64,000 nt of DNA, taken from assembly GCF_905404315.1 (NCBI RefSeq), contig NC_066275.1, positions 868,001 to 932,000 of the forward strand, written 5' to 3'. Of the stretch, positions 32,979-44,640 are shown in pieces. Position 1 is the stretch's first letter. Each line of letters opens with the position of its first letter. Below the pieces are notes generated by a model, which worked only from the letters and a program-made list of their open reading frames with translations, made no database searches and had not been told where the DNA came from. The translations under genes and the position numbers were made by a program. The DNA is from Leptidea sinapis. Lineage: Eukaryota > Arthropoda > Insecta > Lepidoptera > Pieridae.

Positions 32979-34279
32979 TTAAACAGTGGTTGAAACTGCA
33001 GCAGCAGTAGTTACTTCTGTACCCTTAGAATCAGCATTAGTCTGATCAGTTTTAGCATCTGTTGTAGCACCTCCTCCCGCTGCTGTTGTTTCTGTTTGAA
33101 AACCAGAAGTAGTTCCAACTTCCTTTTCAGTTTTGTTATCGTCTGTCTTAGCTCCTTTGCTCGATTCAGTAGTAACCGTTGATTTTGTGGTTTTAGCTTT
33201 GACTTTTAGTTTGTTAGCACATCCGACATATATATTAACAGAAATGGGATTGTTATACACTGATGTAAGTCTTAGTACAACATATTTTTTTTGTAAACCA
33301 CCGCGAACAATTTCTACTCGAGGCCCACTTCCTATTCCAAGACGATCAACCACACGAAAGTAGGTTATCTGTGAAAATGGACAAAATTTTGAAATAGAGT
33401 TTGGATGAAGAAGTTTAGAGCTATATAATTATATATAGATTAATTATACTCATTTAATAGTTATTTGAATGTAAATTTGCATCAATCGCCTGGATACTGC
33501 CATTAAAAAATGGTAATACTGAGTTCGTTACTAAAAAAACGTTAAAACATACACACACACACCCGTACACGCACATACACGTACACGCTTTATCATTCAC
33601 TTTTCAAAGTATGCTGTTTTAAGGATAAGTGAGAGTGGAGCCTACTGGCACAAGCATTCTTTATATGCTTACAAGGAGATTCTTAACACTATTTGTTAAG
33701 GAAAAGTGTAAACAATAATATTAATAGCAGTAGTAGTTTTTATTAGAATTAAAGTTTTTGGTTCGTCCTGGAAATATCAATGAAAATATGATTTAAATTG
33801 CATGTCTTCGGACATAAAAAGAACTAAAAGTGAAGGCAAATAGCAAATTTTGACCACATTCAAAGAATAATGTCAAACAATAGCCATAATTAGTTCTCCT
33901 TTCATTCATTCTTTGACTTTTTTCACTATCATATAACTACACATATTATTGTCATCAGAATTAAAGATATATTCCAAGTTTATGTTCAATTGGCCAACTT
34001 CATGGGGCTGAAGTTTCGATCACTATATTTGAACAACAACAACTAGGCAAGCTGAATTTGTTCAATATTTTACGTATGAGATTCCTATAGCCAGTACATA
34101 CTTACAGGGCATTTAAAGATTCTTCCGTATTTTGCGTAAGTCGAAGTAAACGGCACACTTTCCTTATACAATCTGTCTTGAGCGACCAATATGTCATTCT
34201 TCTTAAACATGCCCACATAAAAATCTCTACATAAAACACCATTTACAATGCAGAAAATAAGGATTGTTAATCTTTTCAT
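32979..34279 (-). CDS. MBF2-family secreted protein, two exons
   Basis: MBF2-family proteins are small secreted insect proteins, first named as a silk-gland transcription co-activator; the function of most members is unknown. Exon 1 (34279-34106, 58 codons) begins with a signal peptide, MKRLTILIFCIVNGVLC, then DFYVG and DRLYKESVPF. It ends before a GTAAGT donor (34105-34100). Exon 2 (33368-32979) starts after TTTTCACAG and reads ITYFRVVDRLG, EIVRGGLQKKYVVLRLTS and ISVNIYVGC, the usual MBF2 second half. Both sides join in phase 0 across a 737-bp intron, giving 187 residues. The MBF2 core ends near residue ~109; the remaining ~75 residues are Thr/Ser/Lys/Glu-rich and look disordered or mucin-like, longer than I expect for the family (about 110-130). 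The start at 34279 is preferred over an in-frame ATG 36 bases upstream because the signal peptide begins there. A TATAAAA at 34518-34512 may be the promoter; no clear AATAAA was seen downstream. Confidence 0.8.
33546..33590. repeat. CA-rich microsatellite in the MBF2 intron
   Basis: Interrupted AC repeats inside the intron of the MBF2 gene. Confidence 0.85.
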
Positions 34280-34797
34280 GCTTAAAATTTGTGATAAAGG
34301 AAAATACAATGACATTAATAATGGCTGTAATACAATATTAGACTATAAACATGTTGGAAACGGTAATAAAATTAATAGTTTAACGCTATTACGTTTTAAT
34401 AAATTAAAATTTCAATATTTAAGTTTATGTACTGCGCAATGTGGCAGAAAATTAGAAATAGGTATAAATACAATTCGTTTTACTATCGCAAAAGTTAATT
34501 ATTAGAAAAATTATTTTATACAATACTCGTAAATGAAACCTAAGCATTGACTTTTGTGTTAGTGCGAGACTACGAAATATTTAATGTAATATAAATACAT
34601 AAAAATATATAAAATCCATGACTCTGAAATAGTCATTGATATACATCATGCAAAAGTTGACACTTAATTGGTGGACTATTACACTAACCTCTTCCAAAAG
34701 ACTTCCACTTTGCCCTGTGCTTCCTCGGGGCATTAAAAGAATAGGGAAGTCCCAGGTCCCAGGGCGTTGTAAGAGAAAGGCTACTACGGGCATTTAC

Positions 34798-35076
34798 TAG
34801 TGGGAGGCTTCTTTGCACAGGATAACGGTTAAATTATAGGTACCACAACGGCGCCTTTATGTTTCGGTCTGAAGGGCATCGCTAGTGAAATTACTGGTCA
34901 AATGAGACTTAATATCTTATGTCTCAAGGTGACGAGCGCAATTATAGTACCTATCGCTCAGAACTTTTGGGTTTTTCAAGTATCCTAAGCGGCACTGCAT
35001 TGTAATGGGCAGGGCGCATCAATTACCATAAGCTGAACGTCCAGCTTATCTCGTCCCTTATTGTCATATAAAAAAC
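34798..35076 (+). repeat. Family K, copy 6
   Basis: AGTGGGAGGCTTCTTTGCAC to TTGTCATATAAAAAA; near full length with a deletion around the CATTACTG hairpin. Confidence 0.8.
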
Positions 35077-35079
35077 AAG

Positions 35080-36130
35080 AAATGAAGAGAGGAAAGTATT
35101 TATAACGAGTTGTAAGAAAGTATTTATAACCTGTATAGTAATACTATAGAGGAGAGTTTGCCCACAGGCCAGCATAGGTTGCAACTCAACGGACAGGACA
35201 TTGCGTGACCCCCGACAGTGAAGTACCGCGGGGTGAACATCGATTGATTGGTCACGAAAACCGTCGCGTCACCGACCTTTGAGGGCTGAAGCCGACTCAA
35301 CAACAAAATGCTAATATACAAAAAAGAACACAGCAGGCAGCAAATGCTCTCAACCCAATATTTCGCCCGTCTATGGGCTACATGCCTTGAACAGTATTCG
35401 CCGCCCTTGAGAGAAGACCACGATGCGTATAGTATAGTTTGTCACTCAAAAGTGTTTATAGTGTAAATCCTTGCCACCGATACATAGTCCCGCAACCGGT
35501 CTCTTGGCTACACTTGTTTTAAAACGGCTGAGTTGTTTAATCGATCGCAAAACGGCATCCTTACTCTTTGGGCCGATTATACTGGCCTATTCGCTGGATC
35601 ATTCGAACAGCGGATGTTAATAGTTGATGACAGACACTTTATATGAAGTTCAAAAGATTTTACTCCTTTTAAATTTACTACAGCTTCGAGAAATGTTGAG
35701 CTATAATGAGAAATAGTGGCGAGAAATGTCATAAGTCGTCGTTTTACAAATTACCAAACGTCAATTACTCAATGCCTTACACGAGTAAGTCTAAAAAACA
35801 AGAGTACAGCAGATACATCTATCTCCACACCGTAAATAAGTAAAGGAAATTTAGAGCATTTAAAGCGATTATACAAATATATATATAAAGCAATACATAA
35901 TATATTAAATTACTAACCGCCTATAAGCTGACGTAATTGGCATCCTTTCATAGTATAAGAATATGATGTACGCATTATTGTGCTTGAAATAGAAAATACA
36001 AGCCGAGCCTTTCACGAACTTATACAATAGAACCGGTATTATCCTGATCTTTTCGATTGGTAAATGTTAGCTACTGCAGCATACCCAGAATATTTAATTA
36101 GGCGAAGAACCTTAATATCTCACTTTTAAG
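35080..36130. other. No gene; family F scrap at 35750-35850
   Basis: 35120-35460 is GC-richer, with short frames on both strands and no firm motif; a decayed LINE is possible. 35750-35850 is a minus-strand family F piece (CAATTACTCAATGCCTTACA, ACGAGTAAGTC, ACATCTATCTCCACACCG). Confidence 0.4.
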
Positions 36131-36138
36131 CTTTCTTA

Positions 36139-36538
36139 ACCGACTTCAAAAAAGGAGGAGGTTCTCAATTCGTCGGTATTTTTTTTATGTTTGTTACCTC
36201 AAAACTTTCGACTGGGTGAACCGATTTTGATAATTCTTTTTTTAATTGAAAGCTGGTGTTTCCCGTGTGGTCACATTGTATTGTGGTCCATTTGTAATCT
36301 TTGGAGTCTGTGTCATCCAAGATAGGCTTCCTCCTCACGACTCAAGCACATCTCACCTATAACTACATACATAGTTATAGGTGAGATGATGAGAGGCAAC
36401 ACCGACTCCAAAAATAACAATAATCGTAAATAGAATTAGATTAATTAATTAGATTGTATAAAAATACACAATTCATTTTATACTTTATAGTGCACATTAT
36501 ATATTCTATTGTTTTGGAGTAGTGTTTTTGAAGTCGGT
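36139..36538. mobile_element. MITE family Q, copy 1
   Basis: About 400 bp with inverted ends ACCGACTTCAAAAA and TTTTTGAAGTCGGT. The next blocks are GGAGGAGGTTCTCAATTCGT, GGGTGAACCGATTTTGATAA and AACACCGACTCCAAAAATAA. The middle carries a perfect 17-bp inverted repeat (36349-36388). A second copy is at 54672-55059 and a fragment at 57748-57800. Confidence 0.8.
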
Positions 36539-36639
36539 TGATAAAAGCGTGTTAAAATACAACATATTATATATCTATCCTCAATATTAAGCGTTGCGAC
36601 GATTTTAATGTTAATGAAACGACATTCATTTCAAAATCA

Positions 36640-36790
36640 AATTATTAAATTCAAAATAGAATTTTAAAATCCTTTTTTTATATCAAAATCTACAACCCTT
36701 TCGTAAAGACATGCCTCAGACCTGAGAAGAACTGGCACAAGAAACTCAACGAGCCTCTTTTTTAAATTTTGTCTTTAAATTTCTCATAAC
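36640..36790 (-). mobile_element. LINE 3' UTR fragment
   Basis: TGCCTCAGACCTGAGAAGAA and GCACAAGAAACTCAACGAG, shared with 23855-23935 and with 57200-57235 inverted. LINE B's UTR has a similar GAGTTTCTTGCGCCGCTTCT. Confidence 0.55.
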
Positions 36791-36799
36791 AATTAAATT

Positions 36800-37250
36800 T
36801 ATTCATTAAATAGCCTGACGGCGATCGCTACAGTCGAACGATAATTGTGATCTTGTTGTATAAATGCCAAAAAAAAGTCACGTAGTTTTTCGTAGATTTA
36901 TCATGTTTAAATTATTAAGTCAAACAATATTGATATACACACATTTCCCAAATATTGTAATAAAATTCTCAGATATTCATATGTGAGCGGGAGCTGTCGC
37001 GAAGATGTTGTAGATTTCCGAAGTATTTCATACACTTGGGCATTATTGGAAACTGCAGTGACAGGGTATTTGGATTTCAAATATATTCTTTTCGCGATAC
37101 CAACTGTATTACGAAAGTGATGTTTGTTACAAAAACTTGCAACAAAAGTTAAATGACAGAAATCTCTTTTTCGATTATCTAAGTTTTTATTGTATTTTTC
37201 TATTGCTTTTGGTAAAGGGGCTTATAAAATGATCACAGAATACCTTTATT
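36800..37250. other. AT-rich intergenic
   Basis: Nothing recognised. Confidence 0.4.
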
Positions 37251-37294
37251 TATTTTCGGTGTGTGTGGATGATGCAGCTACTGTACACAGTAAA
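37250..37294 (+). mobile_element. Family F, left half of a split copy
   Basis: GTGTGTGGATGATGCAGCTA and CTGTACACAG match the 5' part of family F (compare 6820-6850). The right half resumes at 39947 after the TIR element. Confidence 0.55.
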
Positions 37295-38219
37295 TCGTCG
37301 GTTTACTGCAAGAGCTCACTAAGTGCAAGAAATCATTAAGTGCAGTTAATAACTGCGCGAACATCGCCATGACGAGCTCTATAGAATGCAAAAACTCACG
37401 TATTTATAGCTGTTATTTGGAAGTTATTATGTATGCATAAAGTTGATAATTAAAATTTCGTGACTATTGGTTCTATTAAAATCATTAAATCACTTTGTAA
37501 ACTTTAAAAAAATCAAAGTAGTGAAATAATGAACAATTATTACTTTATTACAAAACTCATTTATGTTATTTAGTGATTTTTTTTTAATATGACAAACGAA
37601 AATCACTTTAGAACGAAACTTGGTTAAAAGTCATTAACTGCACTTAATTATTTATTATAAACAATAATGTTATAATGAGACATATTAAACAACTTTAATT
37701 GATTCTATCAAATCAAGTGATGACAATCATATAAAACTTTGTTTATCAAAAAATTTTTTATGATTTATCATTGCTCTTACAATGAAGTTGTAAATTCATT
37801 GTTATATCGATTAAATCAGTTAGTACCTTAATTATCCCTCTATCATTATTAAGTGAATTTTGTTATCTTAAAACCAATAGAAAAATATTGGTGCAATAGC
37901 TCAGGAATGAAACGCGGGGTGGGATAAGTGCAACGGAGGATAATGTGCTGGGTGGGCTACTTCGACCGGCCGATTCGCTCGGTAGTCGGTGACTTAATTT
38001 AACTATATTAATAAATAACTAAATTACTCACTCAACTAAGTTGTGGCAGAAAGCTGAAGCTATATGGAACGAATACACGGAATTTTGTATAATCATTTGC
38101 ACATGTAGAAGGTTTGCGCGCGCTAGATGCCAAAAATGCTAACGCCACTGGATAAGTAGCGTCGTCGTAGTTTTTGGACATCTCTGGCGATAATTCCGAT
38201 CCAGATGGAATGGAAAAAC

Positions 38220-38460
38220 AGCCACGGTTGTTCAAAGACGAAAAATTGGTATCCAAGCTCATGGCCACTGTTTTTTGGTATTGTGAAGGGATTTTGACTA
38301 TCGATTACATTCCTTAAAAAAACTACGATGAATGGGAATTTTTATGCCGCATTGCTGGCAAAAATGCATGAAGTGGCATCCTGTTTTTGATGTCTTATTT
38401 AAATCAGCGCGAGTTGCAATGCGTGCCCTAGATTAAACAAGGTTTGAAGAAATTTCATGA
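38220..38460 (+). pseudogene. Mariner transposase fragment
   Basis: Plus-strand frame reads KDEKLVSKLMATVFWYCEGI, then LTIDYIP. This is the block holding the first catalytic Asp of mariner transposases (usually VFWD..GI...D..P); the usual WD Asp is replaced here by Tyr. Stops follow within ~40 codons. The 38032-38268 region upstream is GC-richer and may be the rest, too decayed to read. Confidence 0.65.
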
Positions 38461-38859
38461 GAAGAAAGAACCATCCGGTTAATTTCTTCAAACCTTGGGG
38501 TTATTTTCTTCAAACTAGGTGGGTACCTAGCCCCCAGTAATTATTTTCTATTTTCTAATGTAAAGAAAGACCTCCGATGGTGACGATTTCTGAGTAAAGA
38601 ATAGATGACGGCGGTAGACGAGCATTTTCAAGGCAAAGACGGCGAATATTTTTTAACTGGATTAAAAGCACTTTGTGGAAAATGTAAGAAATGTACATGC
38701 AAAGGAGAAGAGGCCTTCATAGAAAAATATTTTTTATATATTTTAAGACCATTCTTAATTCCTTAGACTTAAAATATTTCAGCCGCCCTTAGTTATGTTT
38801 GTAAGATTAGCTATATCAAACAGTTAAGTAGAAAAAAGTCGGACCTATAGACGGCGGTT

Positions 38860-39700
38860 ACCGGTAGGAAGGGAGAAGGACTGGCAGTTAGCCTGGATAT
38901 AGCGTAGGTCTTTGATCGTGTATGGCACAAGGCGCTCCTCGCAAAACTTCCATCATTTGGGCTTCCTGAGAGCTTATGCAGATCGTTGTCGATGGTTATT
39001 GCTCAAACTCGAAGCCCGTGAACGCCTAAGTGCCCCAAGGCTATGTGCTATCTCCTACACTGTTTGTTCTTCCTGTTTCTTCTGTATGTCAATGATATGT
39101 TGGATACCTCCAACATACATTGCTATGTCGACGATTTTACTGGTGTTGCCGTATACACGGGCCATGCAGGTCTCGCTTAGGAAATTGTCGACCAGGGAAA
39201 CTTGTGTCTTCCATCGAGCCCTCTCTTGAGAAGGACTCGGAATGGGGTAAAATGAACCTTGTCCAAATTGACCCCAGAGGACTCAAGTTTGCGCGTTTAC
39301 TACTAAAAAACCCCATTTGTCGTATCACTGCTCTTCGACAATACCTCCCTTAAAGCCTCGCCCAGTATCGCTAGGTCTCTAAATCCCGAGCGAATGCAAA
39401 TTCTGTCATCTGGTCATCTGGAAGGCAAAGCCAAATTGGATTCGAAGAAGCTGGGCATCATTAATAGAGCACGGCGATACTTCAAGTCACGCTGTACAAA
39501 GCGCAGGTATGGCCACATATAAAGTATTGCTGTCATCTCTGGTCTGGCGCACCCCAGTATCAGCTCGCTCCATGTGACAACCCGTGCAACACAAGGCTGC
39601 TTGATTTGGTGGAGACCCCAGTGCTCTGTGTATGGTTCGATCAACTGGCGTTGCGTAGAACCGTATTATTCATTGTTTCAACAGAGCTCGGATGATTTGT
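38860..39700 (+). pseudogene. LINE A reverse transcriptase fragment
   Basis: Plus-strand frames read LAVSLDIA, a stop, VFDRVWHKALLAKLPSFGLP (RT palm, first Asp region), LFLLYVNDMLDTSNIHCYVD (active-site region, with YVDD where YADD is usual), VYTGHAGL, and later SKKLGIINRARRYF and HIKYCCHLWSGAPQYQL, ending VLCVWFDQLALRR. The order is that of a jockey/CR1-type RT from motif 3 to the C-terminal domain. Several frameshifts and stops make it inactive. It lies inside the 37295-39946 TIR element. Confidence 0.75.
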
Positions 39701-39946
39701 AGATAAATATCCATGCGAAAAATTGACGTAAACTGGCAGCTTTGTTGTCACGTTTCAATTGGTCAGTGAGAGTCCCGGAGGTCCACTCCCTTTACCTCCA
39801 CCATAGTCCCGTAGGCCTACCCCCTTTTCCTCCCCCAGTTTCATATTTAAGATGATAATAGGGAAAACGATATTACTAAAACTAAAACTGGCTTAATTCA
39901 TAGTTCTCTTTTTGTCAGTTAATGAGTTCTTGCAGTAAACCGACGA

Positions 39947-40215
39947 AATTTTGTTATGTATATATTTACATTTACTTTTTTGACTTACTTGTGTAAGGCA
40001 TTGACTCTTTGACGTTTGAGTATGTTTGTTGCATCACTTTATATATTATATTGTAATTGAAATGATTTGTAAATCTATGAAAATGTAAATCACGATGGTG
40101 GCAATGAGGTTCTTGCTACTTCTTTTCATTAGCTCAACCCTATACGAAGTAGCAGTCATAAGTGTCATTTCCGTAACCTACATGAATAAAGTGATTTTGA
40201 TTTGATTTGATATGA
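39947..40215 (+). mobile_element. Family F, right half of a split copy
   Basis: GACTTACTTGTGTAAGGCAT, TTGACGTTTGAG, TTGTTGCATCACTTTATATA, then GGTTCTTGCTACTTCTTTTC and a tail AATAAAGTGATTTTGATTTG. The best 3' half of family F in the window. Confidence 0.75.
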
Positions 40216-40254
40216 TTTGCTCCTGTTTCCGCAATTAGACCACTAAGTTCCAGT

Positions 40255-40352
40255 CATTTCTCATTGCTCAAAATAGAGGTTAACTGTCAAGCCCAATTTT
40301 TATCGACGTTTTCACAGCGGCCACAGTCTATCAAGACTTATAAATAATTTAA
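40255..40352. repeat. TIR family C, one end
   Basis: CAAAATAGAGGTTAACTGTC, GACGTTTTCACAGCGG and CAAGACTTATAAATAATTTA match the family C terminus in inverse orientation to 17774. Confidence 0.6.
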
Positions 40353-40359
40353 GCTAATA

Positions 40360-40578
40360 ATGTATATGATCATAACAAAATACAAAAAGGATACACCCAC
40401 AAAATACGCAATGTATGATGTGTCAAGTATTAAGTGGATACTTATCGCCGACAATAGAATTCTGGGAAATGTTGTTAGCATTCTCGAATCCGGCTTTCAC
40501 TCTAATGTGTTTATTTATAAGCAATTTCCTCCAGTGGGAGTGAAAATATACGGGATTGGTTTCGCAGTATTACCTTAA
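40360..40578 (+). CDS. Possible MBF2-like exon, isolated
   Basis: A 72-codon frame. From about residue 24 it reads SIKWILIADN, VVSILESGF, VFIYKQFPPVGVKIYG. This spacing resembles the second exon of MBF2-family proteins (compare I.Y.RVVD, VEIVRGG and NIYVG in the gene at 33 kb). There is no signal peptide, no first exon was found upstream, and a family C repeat ends 8 bases before the first ATG. It may be an orphan exon, a pseudogene or chance. Identity is by pattern only. Confidence 0.3.
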   Translation: MYMIITKYKKDTPTKYAMYDVSSIKWILIADNRILGNVVSILESGFHSNVFIYKQFPPVGVKIYGIGFAVLP

Positions 40579-40579
40579 T

Positions 40580-42960
40580 TAACATTTATTTTGGATTTAA
40601 TTTAATCAAAACATCTTCATTTTATTTATTTCTATCAATTCATAAATTGCGTTAGATGTGAGTAGTTCAAATACAAATGGCTTATAATTTTTTTAATATT
40701 TGTTTCGGCTATTGTGTTTCAGTAAGTTATTATAAATTTTAATTGACACTGCGTAGGGGCCTACTATGAACTGCTATTGCGATTCAATTAACGACCTAAA
40801 ATGAACTGCTTTGCTTTTTCATATCACGACGTAATTAGAGCGATCCAATTTAGGTTGACGTCAAATCAAGTCGGAAATTGAATAGTAAACTGTTTTCATT
40901 CGTTCATTCATTCGTACCATGAGGTAATATTTCAAAATAAACTGGATAAGCTTATGTGACAAAGTGAGCGATTCAAAAAAAGTTGCTACTTTCTTAGCGG
41001 AAAGTGAATTGTTTTGAAAATAATTTTTAAAAATAGTGAAAGCATATATAAGACATACAGAAAAGAAAATTTTAATTGATGAAATATGAGATGAGATTTT
41101 GGGTATTTTCTGTGATTTTGGTGTAAAATTTTGGGTATTTTCTTACAAACTTACATATTTAGAGTATATAATATAAGCAAAGCAAAATAAATACTAAAAT
41201 TAGGATATTGAGATTTTAAAAATGAGCTTTGCAGCTTACTCGTTGTTTAATATTTACAAACACACGAATACATTTTTTTCTGTAAAATAAAAAGTTCGTC
41301 TGCACCTATTTTGGTAGTTAGAAGAAGTAATCTGCAAAGAATAATTTAGTGTTGAGAAGGACAGGCGCAAAAATTAAGCGGAAATTTGTTTATTTTTCAA
41401 TTCAAATAATATCTGTGATATATCTGAATATCATAGCATGATCGACAAATAATATTTATTTTATATTATAAATCTTATTTATAATATAGATTTATCACCA
41501 GCAATAACTTTACTTAAGGCTGAAAGGGCAAATAAGCCAAGTGAGTTTTCAACTGAATAGATATCTGTGGAAGCTTTGGGAATTAATAAAATATTAAATA
41601 AACCTTTAGTTATTTCATCTCCTTACACTTAAATAATTTGTAATGAAGAATTCAAAAAAAAAATTCTTCTCACCAGCATACAAGTTATTAATATCCTGTT
41701 AATATTGCAAATTATAATTCAGGTCTTTTTATTAATACTAAAGAAATAAAGCGATTAAGAGTTGTCACCCGTGTATTTCACTTCTGAATAATAAATGATG
41801 CATGGCCAAGATAAGTTTAATGACGATATAATAGGCGAGGGTGCATGAGGGCGCACTTGTGATCCATTGCCGTTGTGGATTTCCAACTCGTATTCTATAG
41901 TTATGGTAGTATGATATTGTAGTCTTTCTCTACATTTCACTTCTCGAAATAACATCTTTCCGCACATGCATATGAGGGTCTTCAACGAGGTACAATCTTG
42001 ACTCCTTAACGGGATTATTTTATCTTACGCAGTTGGGCTTAGGAGAGCTTTCATTTTAAGGCAAAGGGTAAGCAGAAAACATGCAAACAAGGTGTTTTTA
42101 GACAAGTTTTATGGTGAAGAACCTTTGGTGCTATGAAGACTACTTTGTCCTGTTACACATACCCTTAAGTCTTAATTATAGGGTGTCATTGCGTGCTGTT
42201 GGTTATAGTTAAGACTCTAGAGCTATTTTCAACTACCATTTTTATTAATAGCTAAACAAGTTTTTTCTCGGTATGACGCATTTGTTTATTACGAAACTTA
42301 GAGAAGTTACTCTAATAGATACTTTTTTGTGTAGACACTTTTTTCAGATTAGTAATCAAAAACAAGGCTTGTGAGCATTTAAACTGCTTCCGCCTCTTAA
42401 AATGTTATTGTTTGCTCCTGTTAAAATGTTACGTTTTCCAAGCAAGAATTTTCGCCTTATGAGTACTGAAGATGTGGACATTTTAGCTTCAGTTATTATG
42501 TATTTAATAATGTTGTTGGCAGGGCCACGATGTTACGATTTTTAATAATCTTGTTTCATAATTATGTTGTACTTACTCCGAGGAACCAATAAAACACATT
42601 AATTTAGTGTTATATAGGCTTCTGAAATTTGGCTAGGGTTGGCGATATTTTTTACTCACCTTTTTTATCATCTTTCAATCAGATATTTCTAACTTAAGCA
42701 CTTTTTAGCAACTTCTTTAACAACCTTAGAGTTTAGTAGTTAGTAACTCTGACCTTTATTCTACAGGTCGCAGGATCCAATCCCGTAAGGTATAAGTATT
42801 TTTATAATGAGTTTAAGTGGCTATTCCCTACTTATGTTTTATTACAATAATATATGGTATATATATTTATGTATGTTAGTATTAAATATACCTTAGTATT
42901 GCACCAAAACTGGCTTTGCCTAGTTTCAGGCTAGATAATTTGTGTGAAAGTGCGTAAGAT
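40580..42960. other. Long gene-poor AT-rich stretch
   Basis: No recognised gene. A 76-codon minus frame (41985-41755) sits in a GC-richer patch and has no motif I can name. GGCTAGGGTTGG near 42631 is a one-ended match to the repeat at 1250-1440. 42725-42795 has a weak tRNA-like pattern (TAGTAGTTAGTAACTC, GCAGGATCCAATCCCG), perhaps an old SINE head. Confidence 0.4.
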
Positions 42961-42969
42961 AAAATAACT

Positions 42970-43790
42970 TTGAAAAAATTCCGCAAGGTTCAATTTTGGG
43001 ACCATAATTATATTTATCCTTCTTATATGATATTGGTGACTGTTTCCAGTGTGCTAAGTTTCTTATGTTTGCTAACGACACTAAAATTTACGCTCACATT
43101 AAGACTGAAATAGATTCAATAAACCTTCAGAGCAATTTAATCAGAGTGTGTGACTATTATTTTGATAATCGTATCGGAGTTGACTGAAAGACATTGATGT
43201 CTTTAAATGTTTACAAATCACCTTTACGCGAAATAAGAAAAATAAAGAATATCAATACAAATGATATTGTATTGATATTCTTTATTACTAGATGTTTTGA
43301 TGATGAATATGACTTGATGTTCCTTTAACACAAACAAATAGCATAGGACTTAGGAATATTGTTTGATACAAAAAAATCAATATTAGATCAATGTGAGCTA
43401 CAATAACTGAAAAAGCTACAGAAATCTAGGTTTCATTATACGTCAACGTTTTTCAAGTTTAGAGTGTGTAAAAGTCCTTTACTTATCAAAAGTTCGTAGC
43501 GACTTAGAATACTGCTGTAATATCTGGAATCCATATTATTGGATATAAAATATTGACGAAATAGAGAATATAAAATCAAAATTTGTTAAGATATTAGAAT
43601 ATCGCCGTCGGCATTATGGTTCTTATTATGAGGACTCCATTAGATTTCCAAATTAATGCACTTAAAAGACTGGCACTTAACTTTACTCGATATGTTATTC
43701 AATGCTTCAAAAAGCAAGTCATTTTACGAATATTGTAATCAAGTAGCTTATAACGACTTAAGATATACGCACTGTACGGTGTTATAGTTG
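42970..43790 (+). pseudogene. Jockey-type RT remnant
   Basis: Plus frame from 42979 reads KIPQGSILGP (RT motif), then CAKFLMFANDTKIYAHIKTE. The catalytic FADD is changed to FAND, losing the first active-site Asp. Further on come LGILFDTKKS and, in other phases, a YTSTFFKFRV segment and SKSKSFYEYCN near the end. Stops are frequent. No endonuclease is visible upstream, so the copy is 5' truncated. A perfect 20-bp inverted repeat (43241-43286) lies within it. Confidence 0.65.
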
Positions 43791-44330
43791 CCGTAGAGAT
43801 TAATCTATGTATAGTTCATAAATTAAACGAGACTTAAGAACAACTGGTTTATTGAACTAAGTCTAAATGGTTAAAATGGTTATGAGCACACGCGAACCGA
43901 TTGATGCTTTTGAACTGGGGAAAATGTAGAAAAACGGCACGCGCTAGCGCAGCCTCTAACATAGCGCAACGTGATGCACGATGTTCGACTCGTCCATGCT
44001 CCCCTTAGAGAAGTAAGGTGAAAAGTCCTGATTTATGAAAATGGTACAATTTGATCAACAATCAATCTTAATCTAACGTACAGTCCCTATTTTATTTCAC
44101 TATTCCCATTACTAAAACTAAACTTAAACACGATAGAAGATGTAGATTTGTTAACACTTTGCACTGGTTTTTTATTACTACACTCCGGTTTTGCACTCAC
44201 ACTAACACTCTAATGGACCCCTCGCTGCTGAGGGGCTACACACCACGGGTCGCGGTAACACCGCGGCGGGGGCGGGAGACACATACACATATATACACAC
44301 ACACAATCACACTACAAAATCTATATAAGT
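43790..44330 (-). repeat. LTR-like block (tentative)
   Basis: On the minus strand a GC-rich upstream part (44215-44280, with a CCCCTCAGCAGCGAGGGG hairpin) is followed downstream by GTTCAATAAACCAGTTG (polyadenylation-like) and an end CTACGGCAACTATAACA. This order is compatible with a solo LTR. No primer-binding site, polypurine tract or second LTR was found, so the call is weak. The AC microsatellite at 44278-44310 marks the left side. Confidence 0.25.
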
Positions 44331-44640
44331 TAAATTTTGTATTTTTGTTTTAATTATAGTGTAATTAGAGCATTTAGTTTTGTACCTTAGGTTTAATAAT
44401 AAAAAAAAATATATGGTAAAATTATCTGTTGGTGACACTATGATCAAATCGCATATATATAAGACTAGCTCCTATGATGATATCTACTATAATGTATTAT
44501 AAACTAACGATATAAATATTTTAAAACGATTGAAACTTAAAAGAACATGCTTTGTAAGCAGCAACTAAAACCACTACAATATTTCATCACTAAAGCGATC
44601 TAATATTTTAATAGAAAAGTACAAATTTATAATACTACCT
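44330..44640. other. AT-rich intergenic
   Basis: Nothing recognised. Confidence 0.4.

Larger units (their letters stand above)
37295..39946. mobile_element. ~2.65-kb TIR element inserted in family F
   Basis: Ends TCGTCGGTTTACTGCAAGAG (37297-) and the complement of the same sequence (to 39946) match at about 26 of 28 positions. Family F sequence lies on both sides in one orientation. The interior has AT-rich sequence with an inner inverted pair around ATTAAGTGCAGTTAAT (37351 and 37632), a mariner piece and a LINE A piece. No transposase belonging to these ends could be identified. Alternatively, the two ends may be separate copies in inverted order. Confidence 0.5.

Noticed and set aside
34248..34505. 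85-codon plus frame over MBF2 exon 1
   Set aside because: Antisense to an exon with signal peptide and splice donor; no motif.
39120..39353. Overlapping open frames on both strands near 39 kb
   Set aside because: By-products of the frameshifted LINE A reverse transcriptase.
37295..39946. Interpreting the 2.65-kb TIR element as an autonomous mariner
   Set aside because: The mariner piece is small and the ends are too far apart; no transposase start or C-terminus can be placed relative to those ends.
44159..44353. 64-codon plus frame with TH repeats
   Set aside because: Produced by the AC microsatellite and GC hairpins; not a gene.
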